Origin: Andreesenia sp964489735
GTDB lineage: Bacteria > Bacillota > Clostridia > Tissierellales > Gottschalkiaceae
Reading direction: 5' to 3'
NCBI GenBank assembly: GCA_964489735.1
Contig: CAZBAL010000020.1
Location: forward strand, 1 to 29,701
DNA: 29,701 bases
Shown here: piece after piece, positions 23,713-29,701 of the stretch
Layout of the letters: the number at the start of each line of letters is the position of its first letter
Position numbering within the stretch: position 1 is the first letter of the stretch
Translations under genes and position numbers: made by a program
Notes under the pieces: model-generated
The model's input: only the letters and a program-made list of their open reading frames with translations
What the model was told of the DNA's origin: nothing
The model's database searches: none

Positions 23713-24402
23713 ATGAAATATTATCTTTATATAGATGAGTCTGGAGTTCTTCACCCCAATAGTGCAAGTGACTACTTTGTTTTTTCAGGATTGTTAGTTA
23801 ATGAGGATATGAAAGAAGTAGTTTCAGATAATTACAGCAATGCACTGGACACCTTAAAAAACAATAAGGGTTTGGCTAAAAATGTAGAAATGAAAGCATC
23901 GAAGATGAAAGATGACGACAAAAGGTATCTGCTAAGCAATCTGAGAAAGAACTGCAATCAGGTATTCGTGATTACAAACATAAGAAGACTAAGAGAAGAG
24001 ACGTTCCAAACTACAGTAAATATAAATAGATATAAAAACTATATGCTTACTAAGATGGTTGAACAGGTGCTGGCTAGAGGCTGGCTGGAAAGCTGTGACT
24101 ATCTTCAGCTGAATATAGACAACCAGAACATTGCCTATACTGCTATGGATAATCTGGAGAGTTATCTTCATATAACATTTAATGAAGATAGAATAAGATA
24201 TGAGGATTTATTTGATGAATACGATATCAATTATATCGAGTTTTCAGTGAGGTATAGGGATTCGAAAAACTTCCCACTCATTCAGGCTGCTGATCTACTA
24301 GCTAATACGAAGTATAGAGAAAATGAGTTAGAAGGAGCACAGGGCTATAGATACCTTCAGAAAGACGCAATAAATCTGAATCTTCCATTAGGAAGGCACT
24401 GA
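23713..24402 (+). CDS. DUF3800 protein, putative RNase H-fold nuclease
   Basis: The 229-aa protein matches DUF3800, a predicted RNase H-like metal-dependent nuclease family. The hallmark YIDESG is at residues 4-9. A second acidic position lies in LNIDNQN and the terminal acidic motif is IQAADLLAN near the C-terminus, so the acidic triad appears complete. The family is often found in mobile or defence-associated regions, but here there is no integrase, phage gene or restriction partner beside it. It has its own promoter and terminator. Its function remains a prediction. Ribosome binding site AAAGGA, about ten bases before the ATG. Confidence 0.8.
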   Translation: MKYYLYIDESGVLHPNSASDYFVFSGLLVNEDMKEVVSDNYSNALDTLKNNKGLAKNVEMKASKMKDDDKRYLLSNLRKNCNQVFVITNIRRLREETFQTTVNINRYKNYMLTKMVEQVLARGWLESCDYLQLNIDNQNIAYTAMDNLESYLHITFNEDRIRYEDLFDEYDINYIEFSVRYRDSKNFPLIQAADLLANTKYRENELEGAQGYRYLQKDAINLNLPLGRH

Positions 24403-24430
24403 TATCTTTGTAAAAACATGCCAATAAAAT

Positions 24431-24465
24431 ATGAAAAAAGGAGCCCAAAAGAGGCTCCTTAATTA
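24431..24465. terminator. Bidirectional terminator between the DUF3800 gene and the 74-aa gene
   Basis: AAGGAGCC (24438-24445) pairs with GGCTCCTT (24453-24460). The minus-strand side ends in TTTTTTCAT, a strong tail; the plus side ends in AATTATTT. Confidence 0.82.
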
Positions 24466-24509
24466 TTTATGTACTAAGTAGATATCAGTACAATTCCACA
24501 GATTATTTT

Positions 24510-24734
24510 CTATAAATTTTCAATTGCTTGAGCTAAAGTCATCTCGTCTGAATCATATGAATGTCTAGCAAAACCATGATCCATTTCGAAAAATCTTGCA
24601 TTAGCCTCTTTAATTGTAGAGTATTCTCCTGATCTGTAAGCTTCAATAGCTAACGAAGAAATTTTATCTACATAGTGAGCATGATCTAAAACTTCACCAG
24701 TTACATCATTAACATAAAAAAATTCTAATTTCAT
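24510..24734 (-). CDS. Small acidic protein of unknown function (74 aa)
   Basis: This 74-residue soluble protein has no signal peptide or membrane helix. I do not recognise it. It starts MKLEFFYVNDVTGEVLD, has His/Tyr-rich patches (DHAHYVD, MDHGFARHSYD) and a central helix-like stretch, SSLAIEAYRSGEYSTIKEAN. A very good ribosome binding site (GAGAGGTGT) precedes the ATG, and a terminator follows the stop, so it is almost certainly expressed as a single gene. Confidence 0.72.
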   Translation of the reverse strand: MKLEFFYVNDVTGEVLDHAHYVDKISSLAIEAYRSGEYSTIKEANARFFEMDHGFARHSYDSDEMTLAQAIENL

Positions 24735-24802
24735 AAGTACACACCTCTCAAAAAGATAATTTCCGTTATTTATATTATATCATAAGTATTAATTATTAAA
24801 AG

Positions 24803-24848
24803 TAATAAAAAATGGTATGCAATCTGATCAAATCAAAAGGCATACCAT
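24803..24848 (-). terminator. Terminator of the aminotransferase gene
   Basis: ATGGTATGC (24812-24820) pairs with GCATACCAT (24840-24848), and on the minus strand the stem runs into TTTTTATT. Confidence 0.85.
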
Positions 24849-24879
24849 AAATTGTTTCTAATCTTTGTTTCAATATTTT

Positions 24880-26079
24880 CTATTTATTCGTTCTTTTAGG
24901 ATATACTGCAAGTGCTTCTTTAAGTATTTTCATAGCTCTCTCAAGAGCATCCGCTTCCAGCACATAAGAAATTCTAACTTCATCTCTTCCTAATGATGAA
25001 TGGTTATAGAATCCTGTAGCTGGTGCCATTATAATTGTTTCACCTTCGTGCTCAAACTCCTCTAAAAGCCAGACAATGAATTCTTCACTGTCCTCAACAG
25101 GCAGCTTTGCTATAACGTAAAAAGCTCCTTCTGGCTCAGCACATATAACACCATCTATTTCCTTAAGGTTTGAGTAGAGAACATCTCTTCTTCTTTTATA
25201 TTCTCCAACAACATCTTCAAGATATTTAGGAGAAACCTTTCCGAGATTAGCCGCAGCTATCTGGTTTAAAGTCGATACACACAGTCTGCTCTGGCAGAGT
25301 TTCATAAATTCAAAAATAAAATCTTTATTTTTAGAAGCTACACAACCAACTCTTGCGCCACAACAGCTGTATCTTTTAGAAATAGAGTCACATAGAATAG
25401 TTCTGTCTTCCATGCCTTCAACTGACATAAAAGAGAAGAATTCTGTGTCATTATATATGAACTCTCTATAAACTTCATCTGCAATAACAAACAGATTATG
25501 TTCTTTTGCAATATCAGAAATCATTCTGACTTCCTCTTCAGTATATACTGTTCCTGTCGGATTGCCAGGATTTGATACCACAATCGCTTTTGTCTTCTCA
25601 GTAATGAAAGATTCAATGTACTCTCTGTCCGGTAAATGGAACCCATCTTCAGCTTTAGTGACAAATGCTTTCACATTTACACCAACTGATCCTGCAAAAC
25701 TGCTGTAATTTGCATAGAATGGCTCAGGAATAAGCACTTCATCTCCATGATCACATAAAACCATCATGGAAAAAAGCAGCGCTTCACTGCCACCGTTTGT
25801 TACTACGATATCTTCCGTAGAAAGGTCGATTCCCAGACCATTGTAATAATCAGCAAAAGTTTCCAGCAACTCAGGCAGTCCCTGAGATGGACAGTATTCA
25901 AGTACTTCACTTTTATAGTTTGCCAATCCTTCAAAAAATTCCTTTGGAGTTTTTATATCCGGTTGTCCAATATTTAAATAATAAATCCTTTTTCCCTTTT
26001 GTTCGGCTCTATCTGCTAGCGGTACTAGCTTTCTGATAGGAGATTCCTGAACAGAATAAATTCTTTTAGAAAACTGCAT
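24880..26079 (-). CDS. PLP-dependent aminotransferase, class I/II (aspartate aminotransferase-like)
   Basis: The 399-aa fold-type I aminotransferase begins with the family pattern SPIRKLVPLAD and YYLNIGQPDI. PLP-binding residues are visible: Asn173 in SNPGNPTG, Asp201 and Tyr204 in ADEVY, and Lys235 in DSISKRYSCCGARVG. The C-terminal Arg in EVRISYVLE would bind the substrate carboxylate. Amino-acid specificity is uncertain; the group includes aspartate, alanine and other aminotransferases. ATG 26079 lies eight bases after GAGGGG. A second in-frame ATG at 26097 follows AAAGGAGAG with short spacing and would add six residues; the later start matches homologues better. Confidence 0.92.
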   Translation of the reverse strand: MQFSKRIYSVQESPIRKLVPLADRAEQKGKRIYYLNIGQPDIKTPKEFFEGLANYKSEVLEYCPSQGLPELLETFADYYNGLGIDLSTEDIVVTNGGSEALLFSMMVLCDHGDEVLIPEPFYANYSSFAGSVGVNVKAFVTKAEDGFHLPDREYIESFITEKTKAIVVSNPGNPTGTVYTEEEVRMISDIAKEHNLFVIADEVYREFIYNDTEFFSFMSVEGMEDRTILCDSISKRYSCCGARVGCVASKNKDFIFEFMKLCQSRLCVSTLNQIAAANLGKVSPKYLEDVVGEYKRRRDVLYSNLKEIDGVICAEPEGAFYVIAKLPVEDSEEFIVWLLEEFEHEGETIIMAPATGFYNHSSLGRDEVRISYVLEADALERAMKILKEALAVYPKRTNK

Positions 26080-26164
26080 GAATTTAACCCCTCTCATAGC
26101 TCTCCTTTTATCTAACCGAATATATAAAAGATAAAACTAATTGATATTAATTTAATATTTATAC

Positions 26165-26395
26165 TTAATTATTTTCAGTCGATAAAATATTGGAGATAGT
26201 CTCTTTGTCATATTTGCACACTTTATCTCTTGCTTCCAGCAAATTATAAAGCTCTAATGTTAAGCTGTCTGTATTGCCTGAATCCAAGGCCTCAGTGGCT
26301 CGCGCGTTAATGTCAGCGATTTTTCTATTGACTATTTCCAAAGCAGTTTCAAAGTCCTTAAACTCCTTAGAATTCTCATCTAATTTAATATCCAC
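26165..26395 (-). CDS. Small coiled-coil-like protein of unknown function (76 aa)
   Basis: This acidic, helix-rich protein has the pattern KDFETALEIVNRKIADINARATEAL. I do not recognise it. A longer frame opens at 26446, but that stretch would encode a hydrophobic lead and overlaps the promoter. GTG 26395 sits five bases after AGGTGA, which decides the start. It has a strong promoter (26446-26418). No terminator lies before the aminotransferase gene on the same strand, so the two may be cotranscribed. Confidence 0.7.
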   Translation of the reverse strand: MDIKLDENSKEFKDFETALEIVNRKIADINARATEALDSGNTDSLTLELYNLLEARDKVCKYDKETISNILSTENN

Positions 26396-26417
26396 AAAAA
26401 TCACCTCTGTAAAGGAT

Positions 26418-26446
26418 ATTTTAACAAATATTATTGGAATTATCAA
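26418..26446 (-). promoter_or_regulatory. Promoter for the 76-aa gene
   Basis: On the minus strand TTGATA (26446-26441) is followed, after 17 bases, by TAAAAT (26423-26418), with an extended TG before the -10. Confidence 0.65.
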
Positions 26447-26551
26447 TAATATACTAAAATAATGGTAATCTTAAAGCATATTGGGTATAATGTATTTAAG
26501 CTTATAAGTAATCTTTAATATTTTTATTTATTTATGGAAGGAATGAAAGAT

Positions 26552-26950
26552 ATGTTAAAAGAATTTAAAGAATTTCTTATGCAAGGTAATGTCGTTGATT
26601 TAGCAGTTGCTGTAATCATCGGTGGAGCTTTCGGAAAGATAGTTACATCACTTGTTGAAGACATTATCATGCCACTTATCGGTATTCTTATCGGTGGTAA
26701 AGGTCTAGAAGATTTATCTACAACTGTAGGAACTGCAACTGTTAAGTACGGTGCATTTATTCAATCGATAATCAACTTTGTTATTATTGGTGCAGCTATA
26801 TTCATCATGATTAAAGCGATTGAAAAAGCTAAATCATTAAATCCTCTAGCTAAAAAAGCGGAAGAGGAAGAAGCAGTAGAAGAAATATGTAAAGAAGAGC
26901 AATTACTTACAGAAATTAGAGACTTACTTAAAGCACAACAAAATAATTAA
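26552..26950 (+). CDS. mscL: Large-conductance mechanosensitive channel MscL
   Basis: The 132-aa protein begins with the family signature MLKEFKEFLMQGNVVDLAVAVIIGGAFG and has two membrane helices (about 15-40 and 68-92) joined by an extracellular loop. It ends in an acidic/basic C-terminal helix (EEEAVEEICKEEQLLTEIRDLL). MscL opens under membrane tension and protects against osmotic downshock. The frame is open from 26534, but AAGGA at 26538-26542 is spaced correctly for ATG 26552, which is also the universal start of the family. A TATAAT at 26486-26491 may be the -10. Confidence 0.96.
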   Translation: MLKEFKEFLMQGNVVDLAVAVIIGGAFGKIVTSLVEDIIMPLIGILIGGKGLEDLSTTVGTATVKYGAFIQSIINFVIIGAAIFIMIKAIEKAKSLNPLAKKAEEEEAVEEICKEEQLLTEIRDLLKAQQNN

Positions 26951-26961
26951 TAGTTATTATT

Positions 26962-27003
26962 ATAACAAGCTTGGCAGAAAATTTGTTTTGTCAAGCTTGT
27001 TAT
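26962..27003 (+). terminator. Hairpin after mscL
   Basis: ATAACAAGCTTG (26962-26973) pairs perfectly with CAAGCTTGTTAT (26992-27003). It has no T run, so it may be a 3'-end stabiliser or a weak terminator. Confidence 0.55.
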
Positions 27004-27045
27004 TCAAGAATAGATATATTTAGATTTGAAGGGAGATTATACTAA

Positions 27046-27378
27046 ATGAGAATTACTGGAGATTACAAAAAAAACAAAATGCAATCGGGGACTTCAACAC
27101 TTAGAGAAGCATCAGAAGAAGCACCAAAGACACCAGGTTTCTATACGATAATATTACAGACTGAGAAAGTTTATATGGGTGTAGCAGAGTCAGGATTAAG
27201 AGAAGAGTTCATAAGATTATACAATGGATTTCATCTTGACGCTGAAACAGCTTCAGTAAAGATATATGAAAATAGAGATAACATAGTTGTTGACTGGGTC
27301 GAAGAATACTCACTTGAAAATGCAAAAGAATATGTTGACAAAGTTGTTGCAACAGAACAGTTCGCTTGGAACAAATAA
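27046..27378 (+). CDS. Small protein with a degenerate GIY-YIG-like core
   Basis: The 110-aa protein has no signal peptide. Residues 27-60 read TPGFYTIILQTEKVYMGVAES followed by GLREEFIRLYNG. This resembles the GIY-YIG nuclease core (GFY, then YMG about ten residues later, then a helix with Arg). A Glu-rich helix (VEEYSLENAKEYVDK) follows where the catalytic Glu would be. The second motif is altered (YMG for YIG). The fold assignment is tentative, and the protein could be an inactive relative or a different family. Ribosome binding site AAGGGAG, about ten bases before the ATG. It has its own terminator. Confidence 0.68.
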   Translation: MRITGDYKKNKMQSGTSTLREASEEAPKTPGFYTIILQTEKVYMGVAESGLREEFIRLYNGFHLDAETASVKIYENRDNIVVDWVEEYSLENAKEYVDKVVATEQFAWNK

Positions 27379-27401
27379 GAAAACTTGAATAAATTACTTA
27401 C

Positions 27402-27440
27402 AAAAAGGAAAACGATATTTTAATATCTTTTCCTTTTTTT
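27402..27440 (+). terminator. Intrinsic terminator after the GIY-YIG-like gene
   Basis: AAAAGGAAAA pairs with TTTTCCTTTT around an inner GATAT/ATATC helix (27402-27436), followed by a T run. Confidence 0.82.
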
Positions 27441-27441
27441 G

Positions 27442-27470
27442 TTGAAAGTATTTGCTCGTTTAAGTATAAT
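27442..27470 (+). promoter_or_regulatory. Strong promoter for the 68-aa gene
   Basis: TTGAAA (27442-27447) is followed, after 17 bases, by a perfect TATAAT (27465-27470). It begins directly after the T run of the preceding terminator. Confidence 0.72.
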
Positions 27471-27516
27471 TAATATGATAAATAATTGACACAATTAATA
27501 TTTTGGAGGACAAAAG

Positions 27517-27723
27517 GTGGATAAAATGGAAAAAAGAGTGGTTAAGCAAATTTCGTTTTCAAAAGAGAATTCTGATGTTTGGGACATTTTAAATAATCAA
27601 AAAAATGCTAGCCAGTATGTTTGTGAAGCTGTGAGAGCTTACAAAAACAAGGAAGACTCAGTTTTAACAATCGATAGAGAACAGCTAAAAGAAGTTATAA
27701 GAGAAGCTTTTGAAAACTTATAG
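27517..27723 (+). CDS. Small ribbon-helix-helix-like DNA-binding protein (68 aa)
   Basis: The protein reads KRVVKQISFSKENSDVWDILNN then ASQYVCEAVRAYKN. That is a beta strand followed by two helices, with a hydrophobic pattern like ribbon-helix-helix proteins of the ParR/Arc/MetJ type (compare ISF...ASxYIxEAIR). The C-terminal part is a charged helix (DREQLKEVIREAFENL) that could dimerise. It has no partner ParM or toxin gene next to it. Start GTG 27517, six bases after GGAGGA; an ATG at 27526 is the alternative. A strong promoter before it and a terminator after it make it a stand-alone unit. Confidence 0.7.
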   Translation: MDKMEKRVVKQISFSKENSDVWDILNNQKNASQYVCEAVRAYKNKEDSVLTIDREQLKEVIREAFENL

Positions 27724-27738
27724 TACCATCTATGCAAG

Positions 27739-27771
27739 AAACCATCGCCAATAAGGCAGATGGTTTTTTCT
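27739..27771 (+). terminator. Intrinsic terminator after the 68-aa gene
   Basis: AAACCATC (27739-27746) pairs with GATGGTTT (27759-27766), with an inner GCC/GGC pairing. It is followed by a T run. Confidence 0.85.
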
Positions 27772-27824
27772 TTATATTAATGGGTATAATTTTTAAGAAA
27801 GACTGATAAATGGATGGTGATGAG

Positions 27825-28799
27825 ATGTTAGCATTAAAAAGAGAAGTAATTGAAAAGATATATACCATGGAAATGGGCATAAATGCAGCAGAAAAATCTA
27901 TGGTGTCTGATGCAGAAATCCCTCTGAGAACAAATTTCGATATACCGGAGAAAAATGGACAGGTACTTTATATGCCTGCATATATTAAAGGAGAGGGAGT
28001 TACTGGAATTAAACTCATTTCAGTATACCCTGATAATGATAAAAAGGGAATACCAGTAGTTCCTGCACAGATGGTACTTATGGACCCGGAAACAGGAGAA
28101 GTGATGAGTATAATAGATGGGACACTTCTTACACAGATCAGAACAGCAGCTATTCAGGGACTTGCGACTAAACTGCTGTCAAGAGAAGATTCGAAAATAG
28201 GGTTAGTAATAGGCACAGGTGGACAGTCGCTATATCAGATAGAGGCAATGCTTACAGTTAGAAATCTGGAGAAGCTGTATATTTATGATTTGGATATCGA
28301 AAAATCAAGAAATCTTCAAAGAACTGCAAAGGAAAAACTGAGCAGGTTCGATACGGAAATATTAGCAGTGGAAGATATAGACAAAGCTGTTTCCGAAGCT
28401 GATATAATAACGGCAGTTACAACTTCAAAAAGACCAGTATTTAATGGAGAACTGGTAAAGTCTGGAGTTCATGTAAATGGTGTTGGAGCTTATACAAAAG
28501 AGATGATCGAAGTTCCGGGAGAGTATCTGTCAAAAACAGAAAAAGTATTTATGGACTCAGAAACAGGTGTGATGTCAGAAGCGGGAGACGTTCTGGAAGC
28601 GATAGAAAAAGGACAGATTAAGAAAGAAAACTGTTATGAAATAAAAGATCTTATAGAAGGAAAAGTAGAAGGAAGAAAGACTGATTCTGAAAAAACATTC
28701 TTCAAAACAGTAGGTACTGCAGTGCTAGATGTTGTTACAGCATGGGAAATATACAAGATAGCAGTAGAGAAGGGTGTAGGAGAAAAAGTAGATATATAA
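27825..28799 (+). CDS. Ornithine cyclodeaminase / mu-crystallin family enzyme
   Basis: The 324-aa NAD(P)-binding enzyme has Lys63 in GIKLISVYPD, Arg106 in QIRTAAI, a Rossmann loop GTGGQS (130-135), and the family segment NGVGAYTKEMIEVP followed by FMDSETG and EAGDV. The family includes ornithine cyclodeaminase, alanine dehydrogenase, lysine cyclodeaminase and imine reductases. The position that is Asp in true ornithine cyclodeaminase (GGDxxGKTE) reads GAYTKEMIE here. An amino-acid dehydrogenase or imine reductase is therefore as likely as ornithine cyclization. The frame opens at 27810, but ATG 27825 has the better ribosome binding site (GGATGGTGATGAG). A TATAAT at 27785-27790 may be its -10. 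Confidence 0.88.
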   Translation: MLALKREVIEKIYTMEMGINAAEKSMVSDAEIPLRTNFDIPEKNGQVLYMPAYIKGEGVTGIKLISVYPDNDKKGIPVVPAQMVLMDPETGEVMSIIDGTLLTQIRTAAIQGLATKLLSREDSKIGLVIGTGGQSLYQIEAMLTVRNLEKLYIYDLDIEKSRNLQRTAKEKLSRFDTEILAVEDIDKAVSEADIITAVTTSKRPVFNGELVKSGVHVNGVGAYTKEMIEVPGEYLSKTEKVFMDSETGVMSEAGDVLEAIEKGQIKKENCYEIKDLIEGKVEGRKTDSEKTFFKTVGTAVLDVVTAWEIYKIAVEKGVGEKVDI

Positions 28800-28810
28800 A
28801 AAGAGAAGTC

Positions 28811-28839
28811 AAACAAAAAAAGGGTGGGAAACCACCCTT
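28811..28839 (-). terminator. Terminator of the minus-strand repeat-containing protein gene
   Basis: AAGGGTGG (28820-28827) pairs with CCACCCTT (28832-28839). On the minus strand it runs into TTTTTTGTTT. It may also stop the plus-strand gene that ends at 28799. Confidence 0.85.
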
Positions 28840-28843
28840 GAAT

Positions 28844-29701
28844 TTATTCTGAAGGAACAAGCTCTATAGTAATATAATTAATGTCAAGACTTGTAGTGCT
28901 ATATAGGTCAACATTTTTAAATTCCTGAATACCATCAGGACCAAAATATTCTTCTATACTATTTATATCATCAAGACCCTTAGAATGCACATATCCAACT
29001 CCTTCAACCAGCTTTATGTCATATATTCCAGGCTCGAAATCCTTATCAGAACTATGATAGCCAGGTCCTAAAACTATTCGTTTTGCAGTACTGTTATTTC
29101 TGGGTTTTAAATTCACATCGTCATAGTAAGAAGATTCAATATTAACTACAAGATTTCCTGTTACTCTGAGTCTATCCCCATCTTTTTTCAGATTGATATT
29201 CTCAAGTTCTTTAATATGTTCGGTGTCCGGAGAATCAGAAAGTTTCTCATCGATACCACTACTATTATCAGCACTGCCAGAAAGCACATATCCAGTTCCG
29301 CTGACCGTCTTTACAGTATAAGTCCCTGGAGGGAAATCAATCCCGGCAGTATAAATACCTGCGCTTAATTCCATGCTGTAAGGAGTGGCTTTCTTGTCCG
29401 CTTCATTTACCTTATCACTTACCTTGTCATTTTCCTCTTTTGATTCAATCAGTGAATCTAAGAAACTTTCAGGATCATTAGAAATTCTTTTATTCTTATC
29501 AAAATCCCAATTGATATAGTTGAGTTCAATCTTAGGAGCAGTTAAACTATAACCTACCAGAGAGATTATAGTAACACCTATAAAAATCAATAGGACCTGT
29601 ATTCTTTTAAGCTTAAATCTATCAGACTTAATCATTCCGATTAATAAAAATATAGGATTCAAAAAAGTAAGAATCATATAAAATAAACTTTGCAAGATTT
29701 T
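28844..29701 (-). CDS. Membrane-anchored protein with two C-terminal repeats, 5' end probably beyond window
   Basis: At least 285 codons are visible. Two N-terminal hydrophobic helices (the stretch FYMILTFLNPIFLLIGMI and RIQVLLIFIGVTIISLVG) are followed by a charged linker. Two extracellular-looking repeats of about 75 residues come next, each with the pattern GxYxxxxDFxPGxYxxKxVxGxGYVxS (the first with DFPPGTY, the second with DFEPGIY). I recognise no named family. A TTG at 29695 and an ATG at 29677 are possible starts but have no visible ribosome binding site. The frame is open to the window end, so the start probably lies outside. A terminator follows at 28839. Confidence 0.7.
   Translation of the reverse strand, partial: KILQSLFYMILTFLNPIFLLIGMIKSDRFKLKRIQVLLIFIGVTIISLVGYSLTAPKIELNYINWDFDKNKRISNDPESFLDSLIESKEENDKVSDKVNEADKKATPYSMELSAGIYTAGIDFPPGTYTVKTVSGTGYVLSGSADNSSGIDEKLSDSPDTEHIKELENINLKKDGDRLRVTGNLVVNIESSYYDDVNLKPRNNSTAKRIVLGPGYHSSDKDFEPGIYDIKLVEGVGYVHSKGLDDINSIEEYFGPDGIQEFKNVDLYSTTSLDINYITIELVPSE

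Overview
The window looks like chromosome from a low-GC, Gram-positive anaerobe, probably Clostridia or Tissierellia. The support is AT-rich DNA, strong AGGAGG-type ribosome binding sites, heavy AGA use for arginine, GTG and TTG starts, lipobox lipoproteins, an oxygen-labile [4Fe-4S] serine dehydratase and a corrinoid-type methyltransferase. The species cannot be named from the sequence. I see no rRNA, tRNA, insertion sequence, prophage or CRISPR array. Most genes are housekeeping or transport genes, separated by clear intrinsic terminators.

Layout. 1-620 (minus): the N-terminus of a P-type cation ATPase behind a complete regulatory leader, consisting of a promoter, a yybP-ykoY-type manganese riboswitch and an overlapping terminator. 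773-3830 (plus): sdaAB-sdaAA serine dehydratase, a His/Cys-repeat DUF1292 protein and recX. 3872-4936 (minus): an orphan MtaA/CmuA-type methyltransferase, divergent from metQ-metN-metI (5230-7772). 7941-11154 (minus): a four-gene OsmF/OpuC-type compatible-solute importer. 11421-15071 (plus): a DUF169 protein followed by a NitT/TauT-like ABC importer whose ATPase carries a TOBE-like tail. 15145-16422 (minus): a membrane metallophosphoesterase, divergent from a Cof-type HAD phosphatase, followed by asnS and a SEC-C protein. 19749-22027: an NhaC-family antiporter overlapping a macro-domain gene by one base. 22182-23273 (minus): ychF. 23343-23712 is gene-free but holds a compact promoter-terminator unit predicted to make an RNA of about 45 nt. 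23713-29701: a DUF3800 protein, small unknown proteins, an aminotransferase, mscL, a GIY-YIG-like small protein, a ribbon-helix-helix-like small protein, an ornithine-cyclodeaminase-family enzyme, and a membrane protein with two C-terminal repeats that runs to the window edge.

The genes fit an amino-acid-using anaerobe. It would deaminate serine to pyruvate, import methionine and quaternary amines, handle Na+/H+ and osmotic downshock (NhaC, MscL), and control manganese by riboswitch-gated export. The least explained parts are the DUF169-ABC operon, the promoter-terminator micro-transcript upstream of ychF, the orphan MtaA facing metQNI, and the His/Cys 60-bp repeat gene. Several starts were moved from the longest open frame to the codon with a proper ribosome binding site (metI, the Cof phosphatase, asnS, ychF, the aminotransferase, the 76-aa protein, mscL, the OCD-family gene).
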